The position numbers were made by a program, and so were the translations under genes. From assembly GCF_029051645.1 (NCBI RefSeq), contig NZ_JAACFS010000017.1, forward strand, positions 62,001 through 126,000: a DNA stretch of 64,000 nucleotides, in the 5' to 3' direction. Positions within the stretch are counted from its first letter, which is position 1; each line of letters begins with the position of its first letter. Source of the stretch: Bradyrhizobium sp. CSA112. GTDB lineage: Bacteria; Pseudomonadota; Alphaproteobacteria; Rhizobiales; Xanthobacteraceae. The notes below the pieces were generated by a model, which was not told the origin of the DNA, ran no database searches, and saw only the letters and a program-made list of their open reading frames with translations. Below, piece by piece: positions 9,498 to 17,963 of this stretch.

Positions 9498-9595
9498 ATG
9501 GTGAGTGGATGGCTGTGGGAGGCAACGGTTGCGGGCCTCTGCGGAAGGCTTACCTTGCTGATGCTGAGCAAGGCCAAGCGGCGGCTGCCCTGGAT
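9498..9595 (+). pseudogene. N-terminal remnant of a DUF6789-type membrane protein
   Basis: From the ATG at 9498 the frame reads a start resembling the intact protein at 59460-59912: WEATVAGLCG aligns with WKAVVAGLCG, followed in both by LLM and a Lys-rich stretch. After about 33 codons the similarity is lost and the frame runs out of register over the EF-hand gene. The upstream FixK box has exactly the spacing expected for this vanished gene. The match is short, so the assignment is moderate. Confidence 0.45.
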
Positions 9596-9672
9596 GAAAC
9601 CGAGACCAGAGGATCGATATCAGTCGTGCGGAATTAATCGGATGGGGGACGTGTTTTCGGAGGAGGTTCGAT

Positions 9673-10080
9673 ATGTACACGCGCGTTCTAGGACTCACGA
9701 CATCTGCTCTCATTCTGGCGTATGGTGCCGTCGGTGCGATTGCACAGGACCGAATGACGTCTCAGCCAGGTCAGCAAAAAGAACAATCCCATCCCATGGG
9801 CCACGAAGGGGCCGGCACGATTGGGCAAGGAGGTACGATGGGAGGAGGCATGATGGGCCGCGGCATGATGGGTGGGGGCGCTATGGGGCCTCCGATTATG
9901 TTGCGTATGATGTTCGCTCTGATGGACGGCGATGGCGACGGGACCATCTCATTGACGGAGTTTCAGGTGGCTCACGAGCGAATTTTCAAGGCGATGGACA
10001 GCAACAAGGATGGACGGCTCACGCAGGAGGAGATGCAAGCGTTTATGCACGGGACTAGGAGATCGGTTCCGCAGCAGTAG
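9673..10080 (+). CDS. Secreted EF-hand calcium-binding protein
   Basis: A 135-residue protein with a signal peptide (about 1-24), a Met/Gly-rich linker (GGMMGRGMMGGG, about 57-72) and two canonical EF-hand loops, DGDGDGTISLTE at 85-96 and DSNKDGRLTQEE at 109-120. It should bind two calcium ions in the periplasm. The target is unknown, and the Met-rich linker could also hold copper. GGAGGAGG precedes the ATG. Confidence 0.8.
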   Translation: MYTRVLGLTTSALILAYGAVGAIAQDRMTSQPGQQKEQSHPMGHEGAGTIGQGGTMGGGMMGRGMMGGGAMGPPIMLRMMFALMDGDGDGTISLTEFQVAHERIFKAMDSNKDGRLTQEEMQAFMHGTRRSVPQQ

Positions 10081-10223
10081 GAAGCTCGGTCGATCCCTTC
10101 CACGCCGCCGAACTCTGCCGCTGAAGCGGAACGCCGCATGACGTTTCGGTCGAGGTCTTTCTGACAAGAACCTTCCACAAAGTGCGAAGACTGGCACTGA
10201 TGGCAAGTGCCACTCAAGTAACG

Positions 10224-10237
10224 TTGAGATTCCTCAA
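10224..10237. promoter_or_regulatory. FixK2/FNR box (exact)
   Basis: TTGAGATTCCTCAA is centred 63 bp before the ATG of the flavin/pyridoxamine-oxidase-like gene at 10294. The paralogue at 57934-58386 carries its own exact box (58456-58469) at a similar distance. Confidence 0.75.
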
Positions 10238-10293
10238 AGGCGCCCATTCGATCGGTGCTAGGATTGCAATTGTTGCTGACGTGGAGGCGATCG

Positions 10294-10746
10294 ATGGATG
10301 AGTTATTCCGGCGGAAAATTCTTGCGCTCCTGGATCAACACCGCACCATGAGAATTGCGACGCTCCGGCCGGACGGGTGGCCGCAGGTCACCACTGTGGG
10401 ATATGCAAACGACGGCTTTGCGATCTATTTCCTATGCGGCCCAGATAGCCAGAAAGCGTCGAATCTGGCGCGCGACGACCGCGTGTCACTGGCCATCGAT
10501 GACGATCCCACGCAGGTGATGGACATCACTGGACTATCCATGGCGGCGCGGGCAAACGTCGTGGCCGACCCTGCCGAAGCCGAAAAGGCCATAGGGCTCC
10601 TGATGTCGCGGTACCCGGACCAAAAGGGGGTCGACCTACCGATACCGAAACCTTCCGAAGTCCGCATCTTCCGCCTGACACCGACAGTCATCTCTGTGCT
10701 CGACTACTCCAAGGGATTTGGGCACACCGACCTCGTCGCCTGCTGA
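10294..10746 (+). CDS. Pyridoxamine 5'-phosphate oxidase family protein, copy 1
   Basis: A 150-residue split-barrel flavoprotein of the PNPOx-like superfamily. MRIATLRPDGWPQVTTV forms the first strands of the FMN-binding barrel. Such small members typically bind FMN, F420 or heme and are often stress-induced; the substrate here is unknown. GGAGG precedes the ATG at 10294, and the FixK box just upstream excludes the longer frame from 10255. About two-thirds of residues match the copy at 57934-58386, including the shared C-terminal LDYSKGFGHTDLV. Confidence 0.75.
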   Translation: MDELFRRKILALLDQHRTMRIATLRPDGWPQVTTVGYANDGFAIYFLCGPDSQKASNLARDDRVSLAIDDDPTQVMDITGLSMAARANVVADPAEAEKAIGLLMSRYPDQKGVDLPIPKPSEVRIFRLTPTVISVLDYSKGFGHTDLVAC

Positions 10747-11029
10747 AGACACTTCCGGGGCACCGATCGAGCCGAGCTCGTCATTGACTGCGGCTACCGC
10801 ACAGGAACTTTGGACCAATTGATGGTAGCCAGGTCAGCAGTCAGCGCGGGCTCTGCGAGCGCGGCCAAACCGATGAGCAGCGCGCGCGTCCGAACCATCT
10901 CAAGGAGTGGCTCGTCGCCCGCCACCAGCCTACTGCGCCGCAAAGAGGCCCGGGTTTGATCTAGCACAAATGCTGAGATCGGTTTTCAGGTTAGTTTATT
11001 GGCTTCTCAATAGTTCATCGGAGGCTGTG
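10747..11029. other. Intergenic region with a near-match FixK box at 10956-10969
   Basis: No gene is evident. TTGATCTAGCACAA at 10956-10969 differs from the FixK2/FNR box at one base of the right half. It is centred 67 bp before the hemerythrin start, the same spacing as the exact boxes, so it is probably functional. Confidence 0.5.
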
Positions 11030-11593
11030 ATGATCATTGAGCGTTTATCCCGAGAGCATCGCAATATTGAGATGCTGCTCGCTGTCCTTGAGCACGAACT
11101 AGAGATTTTCGATCGCGGTGACCGTCCCGACTACGAGGTTGTTCGCGGGATTATCAGCTATTTCGAACTTTATCCGGAGGTGTACCATCATCCCCAGGAA
11201 GACTTGGTCTTTGCCAAGCTAAGAATTCGTGATCCCGCTGCGGCTGCAAAGGTCGGCAACCTCGCGCTTGAGCACCAAAAAGGGGCTGAGCGTTTGCGCC
11301 GCGTCGTTCAGGCGGTCGACAGTGTACTCGCGGATCGTGAAATCCTTCGGCAAAATGTGGGTCACATCGTTCGCGATTTCATAGAGTACGAGCGGCGTCA
11401 CATCATGATGGAAGATCGTGATTTCTTTCCTGCCGCCCTTAAGGCTTTAGAGCCTCAGGATTGGACGGAGATCGCCTCGGCGCTGACCAGCCATGAGGAT
11501 CCACTGTTTAGCGAGGCGGCCGAAGAGACGTTCGACGCGCTGCGAGCGCGCATCTTGCAGTTGGAGCAAGAGGCTGAAGCCGAACGACACTAG
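11030..11593 (+). CDS. Hemerythrin-like HHE-domain protein
   Basis: A 187-residue four-helix-bundle protein with the expected di-iron ligands: H10 in LSREHRNIE, HH at 53-54 with E57, H82 in LEHQKGAE, and H124 with E128. Family members bind O2 or NO or help repair iron-sulfur centres, and are common in microaerobic and denitrification regulons. GGAGGCTGTG precedes the ATG at 11030; the frame is open from 10907 but has no other good start. A near-match FixK box lies upstream. Confidence 0.82.
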   Translation: MIIERLSREHRNIEMLLAVLEHELEIFDRGDRPDYEVVRGIISYFELYPEVYHHPQEDLVFAKLRIRDPAAAAKVGNLALEHQKGAERLRRVVQAVDSVLADREILRQNVGHIVRDFIEYERRHIMMEDRDFFPAALKALEPQDWTEIASALTSHEDPLFSEAAEETFDALRARILQLEQEAEAERH

Positions 11594-11780
11594 TCGAGCT
11601 TTCATCCACACTGTGCGATGCACGGCTCTTTCTGAATCTACTTCGCGATCTTGAGCCCTTCGGATCGCCTCGTTTCCACTCGAGTTGGCAATCAGGGCTG
11701 TCGGAATCGCCATTGGTGTCCAAAGCAAGTGCTGGAGCGAGGGCGTGCGAGCGCCGGCCGTCTCTCGCGGAGCGCCCTCC
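11594..11780. other. Intergenic, nothing recognised
   Basis: No ribosome binding site, repeat or recognisable coding sequence was seen between the hemerythrin gene and the cytochrome remnant. Confidence 0.3.
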
Positions 11781-11900
11781 ATGAGGTCGACGACCGCCGG
11801 CGGCACCAAGACGATCTATGTCGGATTGAAGGACAAGCAGAAGACCAACGATCTGATCGCATTCCTCAAACAGTTCGACACTGACGGAAAGAAGAAGTAG
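11781..11900 (+). pseudogene. C-terminal remnant of a class I cytochrome c
   Basis: The frame ending at TAG 11898-11900 reads GGTKTIYVGLKDKQKTNDLI and then a short helix (AFLKQF). This is the methionine-loop and last helix of a small c2/c550-type cytochrome, with the usual axial-Met stretch (typically KMxFAGLK) altered to KTIYVGLK. There is no CXXCH motif in frame upstream, so the heme-binding half is gone. The rest up to the aldehyde dehydrogenase gene holds nothing I recognise. Confidence 0.55.
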
Positions 11901-12066
11901 CTGCTCCCACGCCTCACAAACTGGCTTGCAGTCGCGGGAGCGGCGGCGCCATCTTAACACAAATCCGCAAGTGCCGCATCGCAAATTCGATAAGTGAAGC
12001 GATTTCGTGGAGGAGGACACGGGCGGAAGCCTTCGCTTCCATCCCGCGCCGCCACCTGCATAGGGC

Positions 12067-13584
12067 TCAGAAGAAGCCGAGCTTCTTCGCACTATAGCTG
12101 ACCAGAAGATTCTTGGTCTGCTGATAGTGGTCGAGCATCATCTTGTGAGTCTCGCGACCGATGCCCGACTGTTTGTAGCCGCCGAACGCTGCATGGGCTG
12201 GATAGGCATGGTAGCAATTGGTCCAGACCCGCCCGGCCTGGATCGCGCGCCCAAACCGGTAGCAGCGATTGGCGTCGCGGCTCCAGACGCCTGCGCCTAG
12301 ACCGTACAGCGTGTCGTTGGCAATCGCCAGCGCCTCATCATCGGTCTTGAAGGTCGTCACCGACACCACGGGACCGAAGATCTCCTCCTGGAAGATCCGC
12401 ATCTTATTGTTGCCGTGGAATACGGTCGGCTGGATGTAGAAGCCGCCGGCGAGATCGCCGCCGAGGTCGGCGCGAGCTCCGCCTGTCAGCAGTTGGGCGC
12501 CCTCCTGCTTTCCGATGTCGATATAGGAAAGAATTTTTTCCATCTGCTCGTTCGAAGCTTGGGCACCGATCATGGTGGCGGGATTGCGCGGGTCGCCCTG
12601 CTTGATCGCGGCGACGCGGTTCAGTGCGCGTGCCATGAAGCGCTCATAGATCGATTCATGGACGAGCGCCCGGCTCGGACACGTGCAGACCTCACCCTGG
12701 TTCAGCGCGAACATGACAAAGCCTTCAATCGCTTTGTCGAAGAAATCGTCATCCTCGGCGGTGACATCCTGGAAGAAGATGTTCGGCGATTTGCCGCCCA
12801 GTTCGAGCGTGACCGGAATAAGGTTCTGGCTGGCATATTGCATGATCAGCCGCCCTGTCGAGGTCTCGCCGGTGAAGGCGATCTTGGAGATCCGCGGGCT
12901 CGATGCCAGCGGCTTGCCGGCCTCGAGGCCAAAGCCGTTGACGATATTGAGGACTCCCGGCGGCAAGAGATCGCCGACCAGTTCGATCCAGACCATAATG
13001 GAGGCCGGCGTCTGTTCGGCCGGCTTCAGCACGACGCAATTGCCCGCCGCCAGCGCCGGCGCCATCTTCCAGCACGCCATCAGCAGCGGGAAGTTCCAGG
13101 GAATGATCTGGCCGACCACGCCGAGCGGCTCGTGGAAGTGATAAGCTACGGTGTCCTGATCGATTTCCGCGAGGCTGCCTTCCTGGCCGCGCACCACGCC
13201 GGCGAAATAGCGGAAGTGGTCGATTGCCAGCGGCAGGTCGGCGGCTCGGGTTTCGCGGATCGGCTTGCCGTTGTCCCAGGTTTCGGCGATCGCCAACTTT
13301 TCGAGATTGGCTTCCATCCGGTCCGCGATGCGGTTGAGGATAATGGCGCGTTCGACGACGCTGGTGCGACCCCAGGCGTCCTTGGCCGCGTGTGCCGCGT
13401 CGAGCGCGGCTTCAATGTCCTGTGCGTCGGAGCGCGCGATCTTGCAAACCACTTGACCGGTCACCGGCGAGGCATTGTCGAAATACTTGCCCGACCGGGG
13501 CGCGACCCACTTGCCGCCGATGAAATTGTCATAGCGCTCGGCGAAGGGATTTTTCGACGTCGTGAGAAATTCAGGCTTGTTCAT
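12067..13584 (-). CDS. NAD-dependent aldehyde dehydrogenase (acetaldehyde type)
   Basis: A 505-residue aldehyde dehydrogenase of the AldB/ExaC/AcoD branch, oxidising acetaldehyde and similar aldehydes to the acid, here feeding acetate to Acs. E261 (LELGGKSPN) is the general base and the catalytic Cys lies in NQGEVCTCPSR (C300, followed by C302). IIPWNFPLLM and FTGETSTG are the usual NAD-binding stretches. GGGAG precedes the ATG. The adjacent AcoR-like gene is its likely activator, and a perfect inverted repeat lies between them. Confidence 0.92.
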   Translation of the reverse strand: MNKPEFLTTSKNPFAERYDNFIGGKWVAPRSGKYFDNASPVTGQVVCKIARSDAQDIEAALDAAHAAKDAWGRTSVVERAIILNRIADRMEANLEKLAIAETWDNGKPIRETRAADLPLAIDHFRYFAGVVRGQEGSLAEIDQDTVAYHFHEPLGVVGQIIPWNFPLLMACWKMAPALAAGNCVVLKPAEQTPASIMVWIELVGDLLPPGVLNIVNGFGLEAGKPLASSPRISKIAFTGETSTGRLIMQYASQNLIPVTLELGGKSPNIFFQDVTAEDDDFFDKAIEGFVMFALNQGEVCTCPSRALVHESIYERFMARALNRVAAIKQGDPRNPATMIGAQASNEQMEKILSYIDIGKQEGAQLLTGGARADLGGDLAGGFYIQPTVFHGNNKMRIFQEEIFGPVVSVTTFKTDDEALAIANDTLYGLGAGVWSRDANRCYRFGRAIQAGRVWTNCYHAYPAHAAFGGYKQSGIGRETHKMMLDHYQQTKNLLVSYSAKKLGFF

Positions 13585-13747
13585 GATTCACTCCCGCTGT
13601 TTGTGTTGCATCATTTCGCCGCTGTGCCGTTCGGGAAACCTGCAACCGAGTTGATCGATGCCTGCTTGCTACGGGGAGCGACGTCCTTCGACCATGTCGG
13701 GAAATCCGGCGGATGTCAGGTGGGGGGCTTGAGTTCGCCGCAGCGAT

Positions 13748-13767
13748 CTGTCGCAAATCTGCGACAG
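13748..13767. promoter_or_regulatory. Perfect 8-bp inverted repeat, likely activator operator
   Basis: CTGTCGCA-AATC-TGCGACAG lies directly after the stop codon of the AcoR-like gene and about 165-185 bp before the aldehyde dehydrogenase start. The symmetry and upstream position resemble an enhancer for a Fis-HTH activator. No T-tract follows on either strand, so a terminator is less likely. I could not find a convincing sigma-54 promoter between it and the gene. Confidence 0.5.
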
Positions 13768-14757
13768 TCATCGGTGGTGGCAATCAATTTCAGTCGAGTT
13801 GATTTCGAAACGCTTCAGCTTGCGATGAAGGGTGGCGCGACTGACGCCTAGCGTCTTAGCGGCGGCCGATACGTTTCCGTGGCTGCGCACCAGGGCGCGC
13901 TGCAGAACGCCGCGTTGAACATCGCCAAACTTGTCGCGAGTGGCGTCGCCCAGAAGATCGCCGGTAGGCGTCGGCTCTATCATACGATCTACCGCGATGC
14001 CCAGAGCCGCCCGCGCAGACCGCGTGGCGCCGATGACGAGATCGTCGGCGTCTACGGCCAGCAACCCGCCGCCATGGCCTTCGCTCGAGGGCGTCAGCAC
14101 GATTCGGGCCTTACCAAATGCAGCGCGGAACAGATCGGCTTCGATACGCCGGGCGGCCTCCGTTGCGGCAAGCGCGATCAGGCTCGCGAAGGTATCGGTA
14201 AGGTCGGACCGGCAGGAGGAGACATCGAGCACGCCGGCGAGCCTAGCATGATGATCGTAGACCGGGACAGCGGTGCAGCTCAAAAGCGTGTTGCGGGTGA
14301 AGAAATGCTGATCGCGAGCGATGGTCAGCCCGCGCTGTTCGACCAGGCAGGTGCCAATGCCGTTGGTGCCCTCGTGCTCCTCGCTCCATCGCGAGCCGGT
14401 CCACAGCCCCCATGACTCAAATGTGGCATCGTCGGCTGGAGCACCGCGACGATCGACAGGTACGCCGTCGCGACCGGCCAACAGCACGCAGCAGCCGACG
14501 GCGCCTACGGCTTGATAAAGCCGGTCCATCGCAGACTGGGCAGCGCGAATTAACGGCCCAACTCTTTCGATCATCTGCTGCAGCTCGGGTTCCGTTAGCC
14601 GTAGGGGCGGCCGGGTGCCCGAAGGATCGAGCTGATGCAATCGGGAAGAGCGTCGCCAAGATGCAACCAACGCGGATTTTGCCGCCTGGCCGGCCCCGAT
14701 CGCGGCCTGAACGCGGTCCGCGTGATGAGCGAGGCGATGTTCTTTCATCCCTCCCAT
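13768..14757 (-). CDS. AcoR-like GAF/Fis-HTH regulator lacking the AAA+ domain
   Basis: About 329 residues: a helical N-terminus with SWRRSS, a GAF-like sensor (about 60-200, with TNGIGTCLVEQR), and a C-terminal Fis-type HTH (HGNVSAAAKTLGVSRATLHRK). AcoR proteins normally carry a sigma-54-interacting AAA+ ATPase (GAFTGA) between these parts; none is present, so it cannot remodel sigma-54 polymerase in the usual way. ATG 14757 has GGAGG upstream. An exact FixK box precedes it and its presumed target gene follows. Confidence 0.75.
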   Translation of the reverse strand: MGGMKEHRLAHHADRVQAAIGAGQAAKSALVASWRRSSRLHQLDPSGTRPPLRLTEPELQQMIERVGPLIRAAQSAMDRLYQAVGAVGCCVLLAGRDGVPVDRRGAPADDATFESWGLWTGSRWSEEHEGTNGIGTCLVEQRGLTIARDQHFFTRNTLLSCTAVPVYDHHARLAGVLDVSSCRSDLTDTFASLIALAATEAARRIEADLFRAAFGKARIVLTPSSEGHGGGLLAVDADDLVIGATRSARAALGIAVDRMIEPTPTGDLLGDATRDKFGDVQRGVLQRALVRSHGNVSAAAKTLGVSRATLHRKLKRFEINSTEIDCHHR

Positions 14758-14801
14758 GTCGTCCTCCGCCACGAAGGTTATCGGTATCCGGTATAGCGAA
14801 T

Positions 14802-14815
14802 TTGATCTGGGTCAA
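14802..14815. promoter_or_regulatory. FixK2/FNR box (exact) before the AcoR-like gene
   Basis: TTGATCTGGGTCAA is centred 51 bp before the ATG at 14757. At -41.5 spacing the leader would be only about 10 nt, shorter than for other sites in the window. Confidence 0.65.
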
Positions 14816-14854
14816 CCTGGGCGTCGGGACCTGATCCGAACCTTCAAAAGCAAC

Positions 14855-14912
14855 GCGCGTCAGGCGCATGGTGCGGCCGACGCAGTTCGGGCATTTCCGA
14901 TGATCGAAATCC
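14855..14912 (-). pseudogene. Fragment of a second zinc-ribbon gene copy
   Basis: These 58 bases match 8921-8978 with about four differences. Read on the minus strand they encode DFDHRKCPNC plus GRTMRLTR, the N-terminal part of the zinc-ribbon protein at 8792-8986. Coding similarity stops abruptly on both sides, so this is a truncated duplicate left between the FixK box and ccoS. Confidence 0.75.
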
Positions 14913-14993
14913 TCGCGTCGGTCAGCTTCGGGCGATAGTGATGGGCGGTGGCAGAGCCGTCAGGCATTGCGATAAACCAGTCTGGATTCGGGA

Positions 14994-15245
14994 CTATAGC
15001 GGACGACCCGACGCGGGGCACGCATCCGAAGATGCTGTTTCGACGCGTTCTCCGCTTAATAATGAAGCCATCAACTCACGCTCAGGGGCCGGGCTCCCTG
15101 AAGCAGGCTCGTCATCGGCAATCGCCCGCCAGCCTGCCCCTTCGAGGTCTTCGTATTGGCCGTTCTTGAGCGACCAGAGGAATCCCATCAGGCCGATGAG
15201 ACCGAGCGCCAGCGCCAGAGGCACGAGAAATACCAGGACTTCCAT
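14994..15245 (-). CDS. ccoS: cbb3 oxidase maturation protein CcoS
   Basis: An 83-residue protein with one N-terminal membrane helix (MEVLVFLVPLALALGLIGL) followed by GFLWSLKNGQYEDLEGA, the hallmark of CcoS/FixS. It is needed to load heme and copper into the cbb3 catalytic subunit. Its ATG overlaps the ccoI stop by one base (TGATG), so the two are translationally coupled. The C-terminal tail is a little longer than the usual 50-60 residues. Confidence 0.9.
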   Translation of the reverse strand: MEVLVFLVPLALALGLIGLMGFLWSLKNGQYEDLEGAGWRAIADDEPASGSPAPERELMASLLSGERVETASSDACPASGRPL

Positions 15246-17437
15246 CAATCGAACTCCGTCGCGCCGCGATGCGCGCGCAGCGCGTTCAAAATCACCAGCA
15301 GCGACGAACCCGACATCGCCGCGGCCGCAACCAATGGCGTTGCCAGACCTGCAATCGCGAGCGGCACGGCAAAGAGATTGTAGCCTGCGGCCAGCCACAG
15401 ATTTTGCCGCATCAGGCGCAACGCCTTACGGGAGAAGCCGATCGCAGCGACGACGGGCGCGAGACGGTCGCCGAGGAACACCAGATCGGCGGTAGCCTGA
15501 CTCAGGTGGGTGGCGCTGACCGGCGACATCGAGACGTGCGCCGCCGCCAGCGCCGGCGCATCGTTCATGCCATCGCCTACCATCAATACCTTGAAGCCCT
15601 GCTGCTTCAACTCATCGATGCGGGCAATCTTGCCGGCCGGCGTCACGCCGGCGCGCCATTCATGAATTCCAAGCGATTGCGCTGCGTGGCGTACGGCGGG
15701 CTCGCGATCGCCTGACAATATCTCGACCGCGATGCCGGCCTTGACGAGAGCAGCAATGGCGCCGGCTGCATCGGGACGCAGACGCTGACGCACCGCGAAG
15801 ACGTGCCGCGTCTCGCCGTGACGGAAGGCGACGACAGAAGCTTCGGGATCCCGCCAAAGGATCTCGTTGGCGATCTGGTCCGCGCCGCAGAACGATGGCC
15901 TGCCCAGCCGGACTTCGAGCCCGTTGACGAAGCCACGCACGCCCTGGCCTGCGGTTTCCTCGATCCCGGACAACGGCGTCCTTGCCCCGGCCGCCCGCGC
16001 CACCGCGGCAGCGACGGGATGATGGCTGGCCAGCGCAAGCCGCCCGGCGAGTTCAAACACCTCTTGCGGAACATCAGCGGCATTCGAGACATCGAGCTCC
16101 GGCAAAGTCAGCGTACCGGTCTTGTCGAACACGACGCGGTCGACGACGGCCAGCCGCTCGATAGCGTCGCCGGAATTGAGCAGCACGCCGGTCTGGAACA
16201 TGGCGCCCGATACCACGGTCTGCACCGCCGGGATCGCCAGTCCGAGCGCACAGGGGCAGGTGATGATGAGAACCGATATCGCGGTGACGATGGCGTCGTG
16301 CCAGGTCGCGCCGTAAGCCGCCCAGCCCAGCATGGTCAAGAGCGCCGCCGTATGCACGACGGGGGCATAGAGCCGCGACGCCCGGTCGGCGAGTTGCACG
16401 TATCGGGATCGCGCCTGCACGGCGTTGTCGAGCAGCCCGCTGATCTCCGCCAGCAGTGTGCCTTCGGACGCCGCTGCTACCCGCACCCGCAATGCGCCGG
16501 AAAGATTGAGCGTTCCCGCATAGACGGCGGTGCCCGGCTCCGCCTTCACCGGCAAGGTTTCTCCGGTGATCAGGCTCTGGTCGATTTTGGACTGTCCCTC
16601 GATCACGGAGCCGTCGACGGCGGATCGCTCGCCCGGGCGCAGCAGGACGATGTCGCCGGCCTGCACCGCAGCAATCGGAACGACGCTGATTTCGTCGGCG
16701 CCGACGAACTTCGTCGCGGTTTCCGCCTTCAGTGCGGCCAGGTTTCCAGCGACCGCGCGCGTCTTGCGGCGCATGTTCTGATCGAGGTAACGCCCGGCCA
16801 ACAGGAAGGCGAGCAGCATCAGCGCCGCGTCGAAATAGGCATGTTCGGCGTGGTGTATCGTTTCCGCTACCGACATCGCGAGCGCCAGCACGATACCGAT
16901 GCTGATTGGCACATCCATATTGGTGCTGCGTGCCCGCAACGCGCGCAAGGCGGACCTGAAGAACGGCTGCCCTGAATAGGCCACCGCGGGCAGAGCGATC
17001 AGCGCCGACAGCCAGTGGAAGAAATCGCGCTGTTCCGGAATCATATCGCTCACGTTGCCGGACCAAACGGGGATCGACAGCATCATCACGTTCATTGCAC
17101 CAAAGGCGGCGACACCGAGGCAGCGCAGTAGGAAACTCGCCTGCTCGGTCTCCACCGCTTCGGCGCGAACCGGCTCGAACGGATAAGCCTTGTACCCAAG
17201 CTCGGCCAGTCGGTCGATGAAACGGGAGGGGTCGAGCGCGCCCTCCTTCCATTCCAACGCCACGCGGCGGTCGGTCAGGTTGACGCGCGCCAGCGTCACG
17301 TCCGGAAGCGCGGAGAGGCCGCGCTCGATCTTCGACATGCAGCCGGCGCAACTAACGCCCTCCACCGCCAGGTCGATATGCGACAGGCCCGATCCGAGAT
17401 GGCGGACATAGTGTGAAAAGTCTCGCGTTGCTTGCAT
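15245..17437 (-). CDS. ccoI: Copper-exporting P1B-type ATPase CcoI/FixI
   Basis: A 730-residue P-type ATPase that supplies copper for cbb3 oxidase assembly. It has an N-terminal HMA domain (C30-A-G-C33), eight membrane helices, the intramembrane CPC motif in ITCPCALGLAIP, the phosphorylation site DKTGTLTLPE and the hinge GDGMNDAPAL. It lies 12 bp after ccoH and overlaps ccoS. Together these mark it as the fixI member of the fixGHIS set rather than a general copper exporter. Confidence 0.93.
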   Translation of the reverse strand: MQATRDFSHYVRHLGSGLSHIDLAVEGVSCAGCMSKIERGLSALPDVTLARVNLTDRRVALEWKEGALDPSRFIDRLAELGYKAYPFEPVRAEAVETEQASFLLRCLGVAAFGAMNVMMLSIPVWSGNVSDMIPEQRDFFHWLSALIALPAVAYSGQPFFRSALRALRARSTNMDVPISIGIVLALAMSVAETIHHAEHAYFDAALMLLAFLLAGRYLDQNMRRKTRAVAGNLAALKAETATKFVGADEISVVPIAAVQAGDIVLLRPGERSAVDGSVIEGQSKIDQSLITGETLPVKAEPGTAVYAGTLNLSGALRVRVAAASEGTLLAEISGLLDNAVQARSRYVQLADRASRLYAPVVHTAALLTMLGWAAYGATWHDAIVTAISVLIITCPCALGLAIPAVQTVVSGAMFQTGVLLNSGDAIERLAVVDRVVFDKTGTLTLPELDVSNAADVPQEVFELAGRLALASHHPVAAAVARAAGARTPLSGIEETAGQGVRGFVNGLEVRLGRPSFCGADQIANEILWRDPEASVVAFRHGETRHVFAVRQRLRPDAAGAIAALVKAGIAVEILSGDREPAVRHAAQSLGIHEWRAGVTPAGKIARIDELKQQGFKVLMVGDGMNDAPALAAAHVSMSPVSATHLSQATADLVFLGDRLAPVVAAIGFSRKALRLMRQNLWLAAGYNLFAVPLAIAGLATPLVAAAAMSGSSLLVILNALRAHRGATEFD

Positions 17438-17449
17438 GACGTAGTTTTC

Positions 17450-17947
17450 CTAGTTCAACAGCACGCGATTCCTGGACAGGAACAGTCGCTGCCCAGCCGC
17501 AGCACCTTCGAGCACCAGATCCCATTGACCGGGAGCGATAGCCGCGGCGCTTCCGCGATAGATTCCTATCCCCACTTCGGCGAGCGCCACCGGAAGATCA
17601 GCCCGCCGATCGGTCGGCCGCTCGAACCGGCCGTGAAACTTCAGGCCGGACATCGGCCGGCCATCCTTGTCACGCGCCTCGACCTGCAGCGTCGCGCCAC
17701 CCTGCCCGCTGCGTTCGACATGCGCATCGACCTTCCAGTTGCGCGCGCTCTGGTCGCGGGCGGTCGCGATTTCCTTCTCATAGGCGAGGCTGGCGCTGTA
17801 GGCACTGTCGACCTCGGTGCCCGGCAAGGTCTGGATCGCCATGCGCATCATGACCATGTTGACCGCAATCACGACGCCAAAGAACGCCACCAACATCAGA
17901 AACACCTTGCGTCCGGTCAGAGGCTTTGGCGGTTGCGCTCTGCTCAT
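17450..17947 (-). CDS. ccoH: cbb3 oxidase assembly protein CcoH/FixH
   Basis: A 165-residue FixH protein with one membrane helix (about 14-36) and a periplasmic domain carrying the conserved SGLKFHGRFERPTDRRAD stretch. It stabilises the assembling cbb3 complex and works with CcoI. It begins 16 bp after ccoG, consistent with one transcript. Confidence 0.9.
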   Translation of the reverse strand: MSRAQPPKPLTGRKVFLMLVAFFGVVIAVNMVMMRMAIQTLPGTEVDSAYSASLAYEKEIATARDQSARNWKVDAHVERSGQGGATLQVEARDKDGRPMSGLKFHGRFERPTDRRADLPVALAEVGIGIYRGSAAAIAPGQWDLVLEGAAAGQRLFLSRNRVLLN

Positions 17948-17963
17948 GTGAATGCTCCAGATT

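Noticed and set aside
13585..13747. Sigma-54 promoter for the aldehyde dehydrogenase gene
   Set aside because: A GGCAC element is present on the coding strand, but no TTGC lies at the required spacing, and the neighbouring regulator lacks the AAA+ domain.
12415..13851. 478-codon plus-strand open frame
   Set aside because: It is antisense to the aldehyde dehydrogenase gene. Its translation is Arg/Asp-rich without motifs, and it arises from GC-rich codon bias on the other strand.
14417..14869. 150-codon minus-strand frame beginning MRLTR
   Set aside because: Only its first codons (the zinc-ribbon remnant) have coding character; the rest is the shadow of the AcoR-like gene.
15803..16975. 390-codon plus-strand open frame
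   Set aside because: It is the shadow of ccoI, whose P-type ATPase motifs are unmistakable on the minus strand.
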